A model generated the notes under the pieces. The model worked only from the letters and a program-made list of their open reading frames with translations. It was not told the DNA's origin and made no database searches. Position numbers and translations under genes: made by a program. Shown in pieces: positions 47,805-56,260 of a DNA stretch of 64,000 nt. Position 1 is the first letter of the stretch; every line of letters starts with the position of its first letter. Source of the stretch: a virus; the IMG/VR virus record IMGVR_UViG_3300037261_000033, positions 1 to 64,000 of that record; one strand, written 5' to 3'.

Positions 47805-49078
47805 GATGCGCCCGGAATTGCCGCGTGGTATTCATCCCTGAATTTCGCAGCGGCGATTTGCCAGTCCCAAGTTTGCGTTTCCCAGTTTCCGCCGCTCGCG
47901 TTCGCGATTATACCCCACGCTTGTTCAAGAAGTAATGCCGCAGTCTTCGCGTCCGCTTTCGCTTCTTCACGTGCTTCGCGCGTTAATCCGATGCAGTAAC
48001 TGAGTGTAACTTCCTGTCGTTTTAGCCGTCCGTTTTCGAGTAGGCACTCAGCTCTTTGCTGGCACGCGAGCTTCAAATCTGCGGCGAGTTGATCGCGCTC
48101 CTTTACTAACTCTGAATTTCGAGCGTGCATCGCTCTCGCCTCATCGCGCCACAATTCTTTAATAATCGGTTCACTTGCGCGTTTTATCTGCGCGGCGCTA
48201 TCGCCCGGCGCGTGAAACACTGGTGGCGACGAAAGCAGGTTCGCGATTTGATCTGCATTTTCTTTCGTAATCCATCTCCCGTCGCCGAGTAGGTCATGCT
48301 TAACGGTTTCATCCCATAGCTTCCGCAACTCCGCGATCACTCGTTCCTTGTGGCCGGTGAACTCTTCGATGATGTGTACGACTCGTGTCATAAACTTATT
48401 ATCTCCGAGAGTCGGAACAATCGAGGCGTAATACATCTCGCGCGCCTCACCCATGATTCTCCGCGCCGCTTCCCTTACCGAGAATGGCGGTTTATGCGTA
48501 GGCATTCGCCCGCCTTCCGTGAACGCTTTCTTGCGCACGCTCCAAGTTTGTAAATGACTACCGGGCCACGCTGGTTGTTGGATTTGCACTATCTCATCCG
48601 GCTGGCATCCGTACTTCGCGATGAACGCTTCCATGATTTCGTCCCGCTGCTCCATCACCCTATGCCACGCATCTTGAGCGCGCTCGAAGAACTGCAAGAA
48701 CGGTGTCTTCGCGGCAGGCGTTTTTGAATCGTGCCGGGGTTCCAATCCAGCAATTGCGTGTGGTTTTTCGAAAGTAATAACGCAGCCGCCCACTGTTTCG
48801 CGCGTGTTATGCGCGGTGATCTTCGCAATCTTACCGTCCGCGTCGCGCTCGACCGTTACGCCGTCGAACTGCTTCAATGTAACAGCCTGATTCGAAAGCC
48901 GCTCCGGTATCGTCGTGAACTTGTGCTTAGGGTCTTCCTGAATAGCCACAACACTCGGAAGACTATTTTCGACTATAGCCTTCACCCCCTGCGGATACAC
49001 TGTTCTGTACGGCCCGCCGAATGGCACCGTGATAAGAAATATTCCGTCGTGCGTTTTCTGTATCGTGATTGCGTTCAT
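47801..49078 (-). CDS. hypothetical protein, mosaic with coiled coil
   Basis: 425 residues from ATG 49078. The N-terminal about 115 residues are beta-rich. A middle section 'WHRVMEQRDEIMEAFIAKYGCQPDEIVQIQQPAWPG' resembles a small phage domain. A coiled coil runs from about 310. The end 'GNWETQTWDWQIAAAKFRDEYHAAI' matches a C-terminal segment frequent in phage hypotheticals. It looks like several small phage domains joined together. Role unknown. Confidence 0.55.
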   Translation of the reverse strand: MNAITIQKTHDGIFLITVPFGGPYRTVYPQGVKAIVENSLPSVVAIQEDPKHKFTTIPERLSNQAVTLKQFDGVTVERDADGKIAKITAHNTRETVGGCVITFEKPHAIAGLEPRHDSKTPAAKTPFLQFFERAQDAWHRVMEQRDEIMEAFIAKYGCQPDEIVQIQQPAWPGSHLQTWSVRKKAFTEGGRMPTHKPPFSVREAARRIMGEAREMYYASIVPTLGDNKFMTRVVHIIEEFTGHKERVIAELRKLWDETVKHDLLGDGRWITKENADQIANLLSSPPVFHAPGDSAAQIKRASEPIIKELWRDEARAMHARNSELVKERDQLAADLKLACQQRAECLLENGRLKRQEVTLSYCIGLTREAREEAKADAKTAALLLEQAWGIIANASGGNWETQTWDWQIAAAKFRDEYHAAIPGAS

Positions 49079-49097
49079 AATCGTTGAAAGCAAATCG

Positions 49098-49115
49098 TCC
49101 GTTAAGTCTAACGGA
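49098..49115 (-). promoter_or_regulatory. perfect 18-bp inverted repeat upstream of an ORF
   Basis: TCCGTTA-GACT-TAACGGA on the minus strand, 20 bases upstream of ATG 49078. Could be an operator or an mRNA hairpin. No confident -35/-10 pair overlaps it. No second copy was noticed in the window. Confidence 0.35.
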
Positions 49116-49126
49116 AAGTAAAGGCT

Positions 49127-49312
49127 TTATTTCTGTTCGAATCCCGCGCGCCGTTTGATCCGCCGCTTGCAGTGCTCTAACGCGATATATTCTCTCGCCG
49201 CGCGCTGATGATCTTTTGCTTTAACGGTTTCCGGCAACGCTGAATTACAACTCATGCACGCTCCGTTCGCGAATAACGCCGAGACTTGATGTCCGCACGT
49301 TTCGCAACGCAC
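49127..49312 (-). CDS. small zinc-ribbon protein
   Basis: 61 residues: 'MRCETCGHQVSALFANGACMSCNSALPE' gives two CxxC pairs (a treble-clef-like zinc site), then a basic helical tail (HQRAAREYIALEHCKRRIKRRAG). Lies three bases after the metallopeptidase gene. Function unknown. Confidence 0.6.
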   Translation of the reverse strand: MRCETCGHQVSALFANGACMSCNSALPETVKAKDHQRAAREYIALEHCKRRIKRRAGFEQK

Positions 49313-49315
49313 GGC

Positions 49316-49897
49316 TTACGCTCCGGCTGGCACTAACTCATCAACGATATGGAGCGTCGCCTGATCTGCTCCTGCGAAGTCGAAAAGTAATTGCCCGCTC
49401 TTCTGCCGAATCATTACCGCTTGCTGAACTTCAATGCTCGCTATGCCGTGCCGCGCTGCTATCGCCGTAAACCAGCCGAACTGATAGTCGTGGTCGCGCA
49501 TCTTAAACATCGGCCTGTTCAAATCATCCGTCTTCGCTTTCTCCGTTCCCGCCAGCATCATCGGGTTAAGATGGTATAGCTCGTGGTCAAGGAGCGCGGT
49601 CTGTTGCGGCGGCGTAAACGTTTCCCAAAGTTCTCCGTCGATCTTGATGAGCACGTCGCCTTCGCCTAACGCGCGGTGAATCAGGCTCGTGACGTTGATC
49701 GTCGCTGCCGCCGCCGTGCCGTGCAGCTTCAACGCCGGGCCGGTTGGGTTGCCCGCTTCATCCTCTGACGCGTAGCACATTAGGAAGTCGATGCGCGGTT
49801 TGATCTTCGCTAGCGTCGTCGGGTAGAACTTACGCATGATCTTCCCGGCCAGTTGTTCGACTTCTTTCTTCGCGCGAATAAATCTGTGATGCGTCAT
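49316..49897 (-). CDS. putative phage metallopeptidase
   Basis: 193 residues. 'TPPQQTALLDHELYHLNPM' supplies an HExxH zinc site (HELYH). 'FLMCYASEDEAGNPTGPALKLHG ... A..I....' before it and 'RDHDYQFGWFTAIAARHG' after it match the PhageMetallopep pattern, where a downstream Glu/His completes the site. Substrates of this family are unknown. Confidence 0.75.
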   Translation of the reverse strand: MTHHRFIRAKKEVEQLAGKIMRKFYPTTLAKIKPRIDFLMCYASEDEAGNPTGPALKLHGTAAAATINVTSLIHRALGEGDVLIKIDGELWETFTPPQQTALLDHELYHLNPMMLAGTEKAKTDDLNRPMFKMRDHDYQFGWFTAIAARHGIASIEVQQAVMIRQKSGQLLFDFAGADQATLHIVDELVPAGA

Positions 49898-50235
49898 TGG
49901 TTTTCTTCCTTATCTTCGATTGCTGCGGTCGCGCCCTTCGGGTAAAATTTTACTTTGGCGGTTCCAGAATGAAAACCGGTGTAAGGCGGCGTGCTCATTT
50001 CAATTACTCCGTCGATCCGCGTGCCGTTTTCCAAAAATAATCCGCTACCTGCGTGCGATCCGTCGAGGCGCATAGATAGCTTACGCGTTAAGTAATATTC
50101 CATCTCGCATTCTTCAAGTTCTAACACCGCGACTGTGATAGCTAAACTGCGAAGCATTAGCTGCATCCCATCGGGTAGAAACACTTTCGTGCCTTTGCTC
50201 GTGCCATCCGATTGAACTCGCAGGTAGTTCTTCAT
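49894..50235 (-). CDS. hypothetical beta-rich protein
   Basis: 113 residues from ATG 50235 (KNYLRVQSDGTSKGTKVFLPDGMQLMLRSLAITVAVLEL...). Beta-rich with 'ENGTRIDGVIEMSTP'. Coupled by ATGA to both neighbours. No family recognised. Confidence 0.55.
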   Translation of the reverse strand: MKNYLRVQSDGTSKGTKVFLPDGMQLMLRSLAITVAVLELEECEMEYYLTRKLSMRLDGSHAGSGLFLENGTRIDGVIEMSTPPYTGFHSGTAKVKFYPKGATAAIEDKEENQ

Positions 50236-50426
50236 TGGTTGCCCGGCCACTCCACTGCGTCAGCTTCACCGCGAAATACTTTCCACGCTATCCGTAGGCG
50301 CTCTCGGAATGAGACGTAACCGGACTGGCGTGACGGATACCATTGATGCCAGATACAAACCTTCGCCCCCGTTTGGTAATGCCGGACAAGTTCAATCAAC
50401 TTCCAGAGCTTCGGTGCTTTTTTCAT
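50232..50426 (-). CDS. small hypothetical protein
   Basis: 64 residues, Trp- and Arg-rich (KLWKLIELVRHYQTGAKVCIWHQWYPSRQSGYVSFRERLRIAWKVFRGEADAVEW). It starts after the terminator at 50441-50490. Function unknown. Confidence 0.5.
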   Translation of the reverse strand: MKKAPKLWKLIELVRHYQTGAKVCIWHQWYPSRQSGYVSFRERLRIAWKVFRGEADAVEWPGNQ

Positions 50427-50440
50427 TTCATTTTCGTTTC

Positions 50441-50490
50441 TAAAAAAGTGCTGCCCGGCGGGTTCCCTTTAAGCCCCGCGCCGGGCAGCG
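50441..50490 (-). terminator. rho-independent terminator
   Basis: Perfect 11-bp stem (GCTGCCCGGCG / CGCCGGGCAGC) on the minus strand followed by ACTTTTTTAG. It lies 70 bases after the stop of the 66-residue gene and would close the terminase-helicase transcript. Confidence 0.85.
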
Positions 50491-50557
50491 GCCCCTTTAT
50501 GTCTCCTACTATTTATCTCTCCGAATCCGCAAGATGGAAAGCTTTTTCTTTCCCGGC

Positions 50558-50758
50558 TTAGCGTCCTTGGATGCTAACTGAAATTGGCGGCGTATGTCCC
50601 TTGTGTCGCCTCGGGTTAATCCCGTGCCTACGCTCAAACTCCGCGTCGGCTTCTAATATTCCATCTGCTTCGATCTGTTCCATCTTTGGTAGCTTAATGA
50701 AATCCGCGTAATGTTTGTCGCTTTGGATCGCGAACGTCGTGTAGGTGAACGTTTTCAT
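50558..50758 (-). CDS. small hypothetical protein
   Basis: 66 residues (KTFTYTTFAIQSDKHYADFIKLPKMEQIEADGILEADAEFERRHG...), coupled by ATGA to the SNF2 gene and ending before the terminator. It is basic at its C-terminus. Function unknown. Confidence 0.55.
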   Translation of the reverse strand: MKTFTYTTFAIQSDKHYADFIKLPKMEQIEADGILEADAEFERRHGINPRRHKGHTPPISVSIQGR

Positions 50759-53604
50759 TTTCGACGTTCCAAATAGTCTCGCGCCAATTGCTTCACCCGT
50801 TCCCCGGCGCTCTGTGAGAAGTCCGGCGCGACCCGCGCCTTATCCGGGTCAACTACGCTTCGTGCCTGCGCGCTCTTTAATCCTAGCACGCTCGCTATTG
50901 TCGGGTCGCTCCCTGCGTCGCTGATTAAGAAATACGCGATCACGCCGCCGATAAGTCCATCCCGGTTGAGGCGACCAATACAGTTGCCAACTATCGCGAC
51001 GCGTCCATTGCGGCGTGTCACTAATGTTCCCAACTCGTTTGTCACGCACCACACTTGCTCGTTTGGATAGCTTTGCGTTTTAGAGAATGCGTTTGCCTTA
51101 CTTCCTCTCGGTAAGCTCGCCTCCTTAGCTGACGCGATGTAAATGTCGAATACGTCCCTTCCGTTTTTCGTCTTCTGTTTTCGTTCCGAAATGTTCGCGC
51201 TGAACCCGCGCCGAACGCACAGCGATTGCAAGCGGTCTAAGAATTTCTTGTTTGTGTTCGTTACGCGAATGACGTTTTTGAGTTGTTGGCTTTTCGCTCC
51301 GTCCCCCATGCGGACTCCGTGTAAGAAATGCGTTAGCTGCGCGCGGGTCATTCCGTCGAGTAATGGGCTCATGTTTTTGTCGAAGTACGCTTCGAGATGT
51401 TGGCAGCCTTTTTCGGTGCGCTTGATTACCGGCTCCATCACGCCATCACCGGCTCTCAACTTCTTCCTCTTTTTATACACTGCGCTTGCCGTGCGATCTA
51501 ATCGCTCTCCGATGATTGCTTTACTGTGACCAGCGGAAATCATTTCCTCCAATGTTGCGATTTCGGAGGCACTCCAACGCTGCAAGTTGCCTTTAGGAAT
51601 TTGGTAAATGTTCATCAACGTCCCGTTTTGGTTCCGATGTTGATACCGTGCCCATGTCACTCCGCAATCGTTGAGACATCCTACTAAGTCTGCATTCCAA
51701 GGTTGGTGCGCGGCTTGGTAAATGCATAATTGTCGCCCGTTGAAATAGCCATCTGTTATGAACCATCCTAAAAGGCGTAGCTCGCTGTCTGACAGCGGTA
51801 ATCCTGCCGCGCGCTCGTCACCGCTCACTGGAATGAACCGTCGCGCCTGACACGACAGTTTACTCGCTTCTTGAAAGTCCCAGTCAGACCTACCAACGCC
51901 CATGACGGTGCGCGTTTTTCGCCTAACGACCATGCGGTGATTGCCAGTCACTCGAATATCCGTCTTTTCCGTTTTCGTTGCGAACATCTCCTCGTTGTCA
52001 GCAAGCGGGCGCGTTATTTTATCCGTTGCTTTTACCCATCGAATACTTCCGTCAGATGCATTAAACCCTGCCACTTCATCTCCGATATTTACCCGATCAG
52101 GCCCGACGAATCCTGTTCGCGTTAATATTTCTGTATCGCTTGATAGGCATTGATCGTGAACGCCCGGCGACCAATCTAGTTCGCCGAACACGCACGTCCG
52201 GCTTACCGTCTGCAAACCGTCGATCCCGAGTCCAGAACGGAGCGACATTATCAGTACGTCGCAGCCGTCGCGACCTTTACTCTTGAACCGCCGTATCGCT
52301 TCTGCTTTCTGCGCAGGTGATTCGCTTCCCGTGTAAAGAAGTGGTCTGCAATCCGCCAAGCGTTCGAGATACACGCTGTAAACTTCCCGGTGCCATCCGA
52401 ACAAGACGATCTTCTCTCCGCTCTCCGCTAGCATTCGCACGAAGTCCGCCACGAACGGCGCTTTCGATACGCCCGTCGCCTGCCTCAACTTTATGTCAAA
52501 CTCGCGCGCTGCTTGTCCGCTTTGCAAGAATGTTCCTTCAAGCACGAGCCGAGCTAATTCCGTAGCGTCACTTTGCACTTCTTTTAGCGCGTCGGCGTTG
52601 TGCGGTATCGTTGCGATATCTCGCTGCACTTGCGGCAGTTCTAATCCTACTTCTTCGCGCCGCCGCCGCAACATCAGGAACTCGTCTCGCAAGTATTGGC
52701 CGAACGCTTCCGGTTCTTTGATCGCGTAATTGTTTTTCCCTATCGGCGTACACCATTCCCGGTTGAACTCGCTCCAATTCGGTACGCGGTCGGGTGAAAG
52801 TAGTTTCAAGATGCTGTAAATCTCACCGCCGTAGTTGTAGATTGGAGTCGCGCTCAACCCCATCGCGTAATCGCACGTCTCACGGATCGCGGTCGCCGCG
52901 AAGTATTTCCCAGTCCCTTGATGTCGTAATTCTTGAACCTCGTCGAAGACGATTGATTTGTAACCGCGCTCGCGTAGCACGTCCGCCCACTTCGCAAGCT
53001 TCGAATACGTGATAATCATTACTGATACGCTCGGCAGCGAGTAGAGCGGCCCGCGCCTTATGATGTGAGTTGTCGCTGTTGGTAAAAAGACTTTAATGAA
53101 ATCGTTCCGCCATTGCTGCGCCAAGTGTGTCGGGCAAACCACGAGTGCCGGTAACGTCCCTTTCGCCGCGAACGATCCAAGCGCAGTCACGGTCTTTCCC
53201 AACCCTAGCTCGTCCGTCAACAGTAAGCTCTTCGTCCTCATGTGAAGATCGACTGCGACTGCTTGATAATGCCGAAGCGGTTTCGCGAGGCGATAGGTCT
53301 TCGGCTTATAGTCTCGCGCTAGCACCCGTTCCATTTCATCTTGCACTTCGCGGTGTCCGGCGCTGCCGTCGCGTATCAGCCACGCCGTCGCGTCGTCTAT
53401 CTCCATCGGGAAACGTTCGAAGAACCAATCCAAATCCCGGCACGTCTCCGGCGTATTCTCAATCGTAATCGCGCTGAACTCGAATTTGTTGATACGCGGG
53501 AACAGCGCCTTCAATCGTATCCGCGTGTTAGCGCCGCAGAGGATGACGAACTTATTCTCCGTCGTCGTTACTTGTCCGAACGTCTTCACGCGAAGTTCTT
53601 CCAA
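50755..53604 (-). CDS. SNF2-type helicase interrupted by an intein
   Basis: 949-residue precursor. The helicase part has Walker A 'DELGLGKTVTALGSF' (131-145), DExx box 'FDEVQELRH' (220-228), 'SATP' (251-254) and motif IV 'VLFGWHREV'. Motif VI is 'HDQ-CIGRLNRDG', split after Gln485 by a 389-residue intein (486-874). After splicing the helicase should be about 560 residues. It probably remodels or unwinds DNA. It sits between a nuclease and small genes, in the same transcript as terminase. Splicing restores the arginine-containing motif, so activity depends on it. Confidence 0.88.
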   Translation of the reverse strand: MEELRVKTFGQVTTTENKFVILCGANTRIRLKALFPRINKFEFSAITIENTPETCRDLDWFFERFPMEIDDATAWLIRDGSAGHREVQDEMERVLARDYKPKTYRLAKPLRHYQAVAVDLHMRTKSLLLTDELGLGKTVTALGSFAAKGTLPALVVCPTHLAQQWRNDFIKVFLPTATTHIIRRGPLYSLPSVSVMIITYSKLAKWADVLRERGYKSIVFDEVQELRHQGTGKYFAATAIRETCDYAMGLSATPIYNYGGEIYSILKLLSPDRVPNWSEFNREWCTPIGKNNYAIKEPEAFGQYLRDEFLMLRRRREEVGLELPQVQRDIATIPHNADALKEVQSDATELARLVLEGTFLQSGQAAREFDIKLRQATGVSKAPFVADFVRMLAESGEKIVLFGWHREVYSVYLERLADCRPLLYTGSESPAQKAEAIRRFKSKGRDGCDVLIMSLRSGLGIDGLQTVSRTCVFGELDWSPGVHDQCLSSDTEILTRTGFVGPDRVNIGDEVAGFNASDGSIRWVKATDKITRPLADNEEMFATKTEKTDIRVTGNHRMVVRRKTRTVMGVGRSDWDFQEASKLSCQARRFIPVSGDERAAGLPLSDSELRLLGWFITDGYFNGRQLCIYQAAHQPWNADLVGCLNDCGVTWARYQHRNQNGTLMNIYQIPKGNLQRWSASEIATLEEMISAGHSKAIIGERLDRTASAVYKKRKKLRAGDGVMEPVIKRTEKGCQHLEAYFDKNMSPLLDGMTRAQLTHFLHGVRMGDGAKSQQLKNVIRVTNTNKKFLDRLQSLCVRRGFSANISERKQKTKNGRDVFDIYIASAKEASLPRGSKANAFSKTQSYPNEQVWCVTNELGTLVTRRNGRVAIVGNCIGRLNRDGLIGGVIAYFLISDAGSDPTIASVLGLKSAQARSVVDPDKARVAPDFSQSAGERVKQLARDYLERRK
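50983..52149 (-). mobile_element. intein with LAGLIDADG-type endonuclease
   Basis: Codes residues 486-874 of the helicase. It starts with Cys486 (CLSSDTEILTRTGFV, block A), has 'VTGNHRM' with the block-B Thr/His, two dodecapeptide motifs of a LAGLIDADG endonuclease ('LRLLGWFITDGYF' and 'HFLHGVRMGDGAK'), and a Myb/SANT-like helix-turn-helix between them (SASEIATLEEMISAGHSK). The C-terminus is 'VAIVGN' followed by Cys+1 of the host motif. The penultimate residue is Gly and not the usual His. Confidence 0.85.
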
Positions 53605-53987
53605 ATCTCAGCGTTATAGATCGGCTTGCCCGATAGCGTCGCCGGAATCGCGAGCGGCTGGCGGCTCATTACAATTACACCGCGCACGTCAGCTTCGTCC
53701 GCATACGCCTTTATCTGTCGTAGTACCTTCGCTCTACCGTCTTTTGTTTTCGTCTCTATCGCGATGCCTAACTCGTAAACGTAAAAGTCGAGCCTGCCGA
53801 CGCCCGGCAACATGAACTCGCGATGATGCTTTATTCCAGCCTCGGTTAGCACTTTCGCGACGCGATCTTGTAGCTCGCGCTCGCTATTGCATTGCGCGCT
53901 GACTCTCGAAAGCAGCAAAAGAAGGGTCGGCACGCCAGCTAGTTCATTCAGTAATGACCGCTGACATTTCTCTTCGCTTCGTTTCAT
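53586..53987 (-). CDS. PD-(D/E)xK-type nuclease candidate
   Basis: 133 residues from ATG 53987. After a helical start (QRSLLNELAGVPTLLLLLSRV), 'GIKHHREFMLPGVGRLDFYVYELGIAIETKTKDGRAKVLRQIKAYA' supplies the Asp...ExK pattern of small phage nucleases. It ends within the first codons of the helicase gene (19-bp overlap), so the two are coupled. It may nick or process DNA in packaging or replication. Confidence 0.65.
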   Translation of the reverse strand: MKRSEEKCQRSLLNELAGVPTLLLLLSRVSAQCNSERELQDRVAKVLTEAGIKHHREFMLPGVGRLDFYVYELGIAIETKTKDGRAKVLRQIKAYADEADVRGVIVMSRQPLAIPATLSGKPIYNAEIWKNFA

Positions 53988-54025
53988 GCCGTTAAGTATC
54001 ACGCGGCCCGCTTTCGATTGAAAGC

Positions 54026-55552
54026 CTAAATTCCGCCTACCGTGATGCGGCGCGTCTTGCCCATCTTGAATTGTATCCCATAACGACAACCATCGAATGC
54101 GTGGTCAATCGCGTTATCGCTAATGTCTTCCGGGTCTTTTTCATCGCGGAGCAACTGCGGGATTGTTTCTATGGCGCTCTTACAACATTCGAAGAAAACA
54201 AGACCGGGCCGGTCATGAAGTGGTTTGCCATTCGCGTCTAAGATTTGTTTCCCGTTTGGCTTCCCGTTCTCCGTCATGATCGGCGCGTCTTTATTCGGAG
54301 CGAGTAGCCGATGAAAGTTCTGCACGCCAGCAACGCGGCTGCCGGGCCATTTCTGCGCCGGTGTCCATTTGCATCCGAGTCGGTTCATCTGATCGCCACG
54401 TGTGATTTGCTTCTGTCCTTCCTTATCGCTTTGTCCGATGTCCGTGAAAGCGTTGTTATCGTAAAGTCCCTTCAAAGGTTCTTCGTTGTAAAAGGTGTTG
54501 AGTTTCCCGTCCGCGTCGCGCGTTCCGTCTTGCAGAATAATCTGCTTGTCCCTTTCCAGCACGCGGCGCGCGATTTCCTCTGGTAACATTCCTTTGCGAT
54601 ACAGTTCGTCGATGATGTAGATCGTCTTGCGTTCCGGGTCTTGCGTAAGCCAATAGATCGCCGTCTCCGCCGCGTAGCCGTCGTCTCCGCCCCTCCATAG
54701 CGTCCAACCGTTCGGTATGGCAAAGCCGGAGTGAACGTGCCACGGCCTGCCGTGCATCGTTGCGCGCCAAACCTCACCGAACATGCTCCCTGCGACGACA
54801 GACCAATCACCTTCCTTCATCGCGCGAACGAGTACCGCGTCACCCATGCCTTCCAAGCGGTCGAGATAGTTCGGATCGTTCCGCAACAGCGCCGGGTTGT
54901 CCGTATTCCGCGCCGGGATAAACACGCGCTTCATGCCGCCTTCTTTCGGTTCCGTCTGCACGACGTTATACGCGCCATGATCAATGAACGTTTTCTTTAC
55001 AAATGCGTGCGAGATTCCGCCCGGATTCGCGCCGCATAGGATTCTCGGGAAAACTCCTTTCATGTGTTTCGGCGGTATCCAGTTTCCAAGTCGCACTGAG
55101 CCCCGGAGATAGCGGTACTGTTGCTCTGAGAATTGCGTTAGCTCATCGAGTCCTAGAAAATGAATTTCCGGCCCTTGGTATTTCGTAACGTGCCGCTCAA
55201 GCTGTAGATGGTTCAAGAAGATGCGCGCGCCGTTCCAAAAACTGATTTGATGCGACGTAATCCGCGCGTGCTGCCGTTGCACCATCTTTGCAAGCATCAC
55301 GTGGAAGCTGGTCGGCCCTTCCATGTGATTCGCTTTTAGATCGGGATAGAGACGCCGGAAAAGGTAACACTGCAATCCCGGCGCTTCGATACAGCACATG
55401 CACATTGCTGCGCGTATCAAAAAACTTTTCCCCGGCCCCTTCGCTCCGCCGAAGAGCACTTCGTTCGCCTTGGTGGTAAACGCTAAGGTCTGTTGCGGCC
55501 AGAGTGACCAATCAAAGTCATACTCTTCGTTGACGACTTCAACTTGTGGCAT
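54026..55552 (-). CDS. terL: terminase large subunit
   Basis: 508 residues. ATPase: Walker A 'FGGAKGPGKSFL' (34-45), Walker B 'IHFLGLDELTQF' (130-141) and the coupling motif 'CGANPGG'. The nuclease domain starts near 'WTLWRGGDDGYAAETAIYWL', with acidic residues that fit the RNase-H-like fold. It cuts concatemeric DNA and powers packaging into the portal. It overlaps the small-subunit candidate gene by 14 bp. Confidence 0.9.
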   Translation of the reverse strand: MPQVEVVNEEYDFDWSLWPQQTLAFTTKANEVLFGGAKGPGKSFLIRAAMCMCCIEAPGLQCYLFRRLYPDLKANHMEGPTSFHVMLAKMVQRQHARITSHQISFWNGARIFLNHLQLERHVTKYQGPEIHFLGLDELTQFSEQQYRYLRGSVRLGNWIPPKHMKGVFPRILCGANPGGISHAFVKKTFIDHGAYNVVQTEPKEGGMKRVFIPARNTDNPALLRNDPNYLDRLEGMGDAVLVRAMKEGDWSVVAGSMFGEVWRATMHGRPWHVHSGFAIPNGWTLWRGGDDGYAAETAIYWLTQDPERKTIYIIDELYRKGMLPEEIARRVLERDKQIILQDGTRDADGKLNTFYNEEPLKGLYDNNAFTDIGQSDKEGQKQITRGDQMNRLGCKWTPAQKWPGSRVAGVQNFHRLLAPNKDAPIMTENGKPNGKQILDANGKPLHDRPGLVFFECCKSAIETIPQLLRDEKDPEDISDNAIDHAFDGCRYGIQFKMGKTRRITVGGI

Positions 55553-56231
55553 CGGCGTTCATCAGCCGCATCGCTTTCTCGCTCTCAGCGTTGGTCAATA
55601 GCTGTAGCCGGACGCGCGGTTGAACTAACGTCACAGGGATCGGGCCACCATCTGAGCCTTCATGCGCGTGCCGTTGCGTTGCTTTCGGTAATACCCCGGC
55701 GTCCTGCAATAATGAGATTCTGACTTCCGAGATTTTGGTCGCCGTGTTGAGATAGCCTATTTTCTCGTTCCCTTCCGACTCACGAATGCCGTGTAAAGCG
55801 ATAGCGCGCCCCGCTTCTAAGTCGGCAAGCGTTTCATTCAAAATTGCGCTGGCGTGCGTAGCGTCCAGCGTCTCGCACAACGCTTTCTCGATGGCTCGTA
55901 GATCGTTGATGACCGTTTGCTGTCCCGCGCCCAGTTCCGCCGCCATCTCGCGCACGCTGTAACCGAGTAATCGCATCGTATAAACTTTCGTGCGCCGCTG
56001 CTTCTGCGAAAACGTTCCCTCGAAACTCTTCGGATCGATTGCTCTCGTTTGCTCTCTCTTCCCCTTAGCAGCGGTGATTGGAACGCGAACTCGCTTGATG
56101 ATTCTTTTCAGTCGTTTCCGTTCGCTCTCACTGAGGAGTCCGCCCTTAGTCAATCTACTCACACGGTTGAGTTGATCTCGGTCGAGTAACGCTTGCGCGT
56201 CCTTCGGTGTGATTTGTTCTTCTGCGCTCAT
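55539..56231 (-). CDS. terS: terminase small subunit (candidate)
   Basis: 230 residues directly upstream of TerL. A basic region with 'KQRRTKVYTMRLLGYSVREMAAELGAGQQTVINDLRAIEKAL' forms a helix-turn-helix typical of DNA-recognition domains in small terminases, followed by an oligomerisation-type helical section (SAILNETLADLEAGRAIAL). The C-terminus is less structured. It overlaps TerL by 14 bp. A transcription regulator is the alternative; the position decides. Confidence 0.65.
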   Translation of the reverse strand: MSAEEQITPKDAQALLDRDQLNRVSRLTKGGLLSESERKRLKRIIKRVRVPITAAKGKREQTRAIDPKSFEGTFSQKQRRTKVYTMRLLGYSVREMAAELGAGQQTVINDLRAIEKALCETLDATHASAILNETLADLEAGRAIALHGIRESEGNEKIGYLNTATKISEVRISLLQDAGVLPKATQRHAHEGSDGGPIPVTLVQPRVRLQLLTNAESEKAMRLMNADATS

Positions 56232-56260
56232 ATTCGTTTCGTTCCTTCTTTTCTTTCGCG

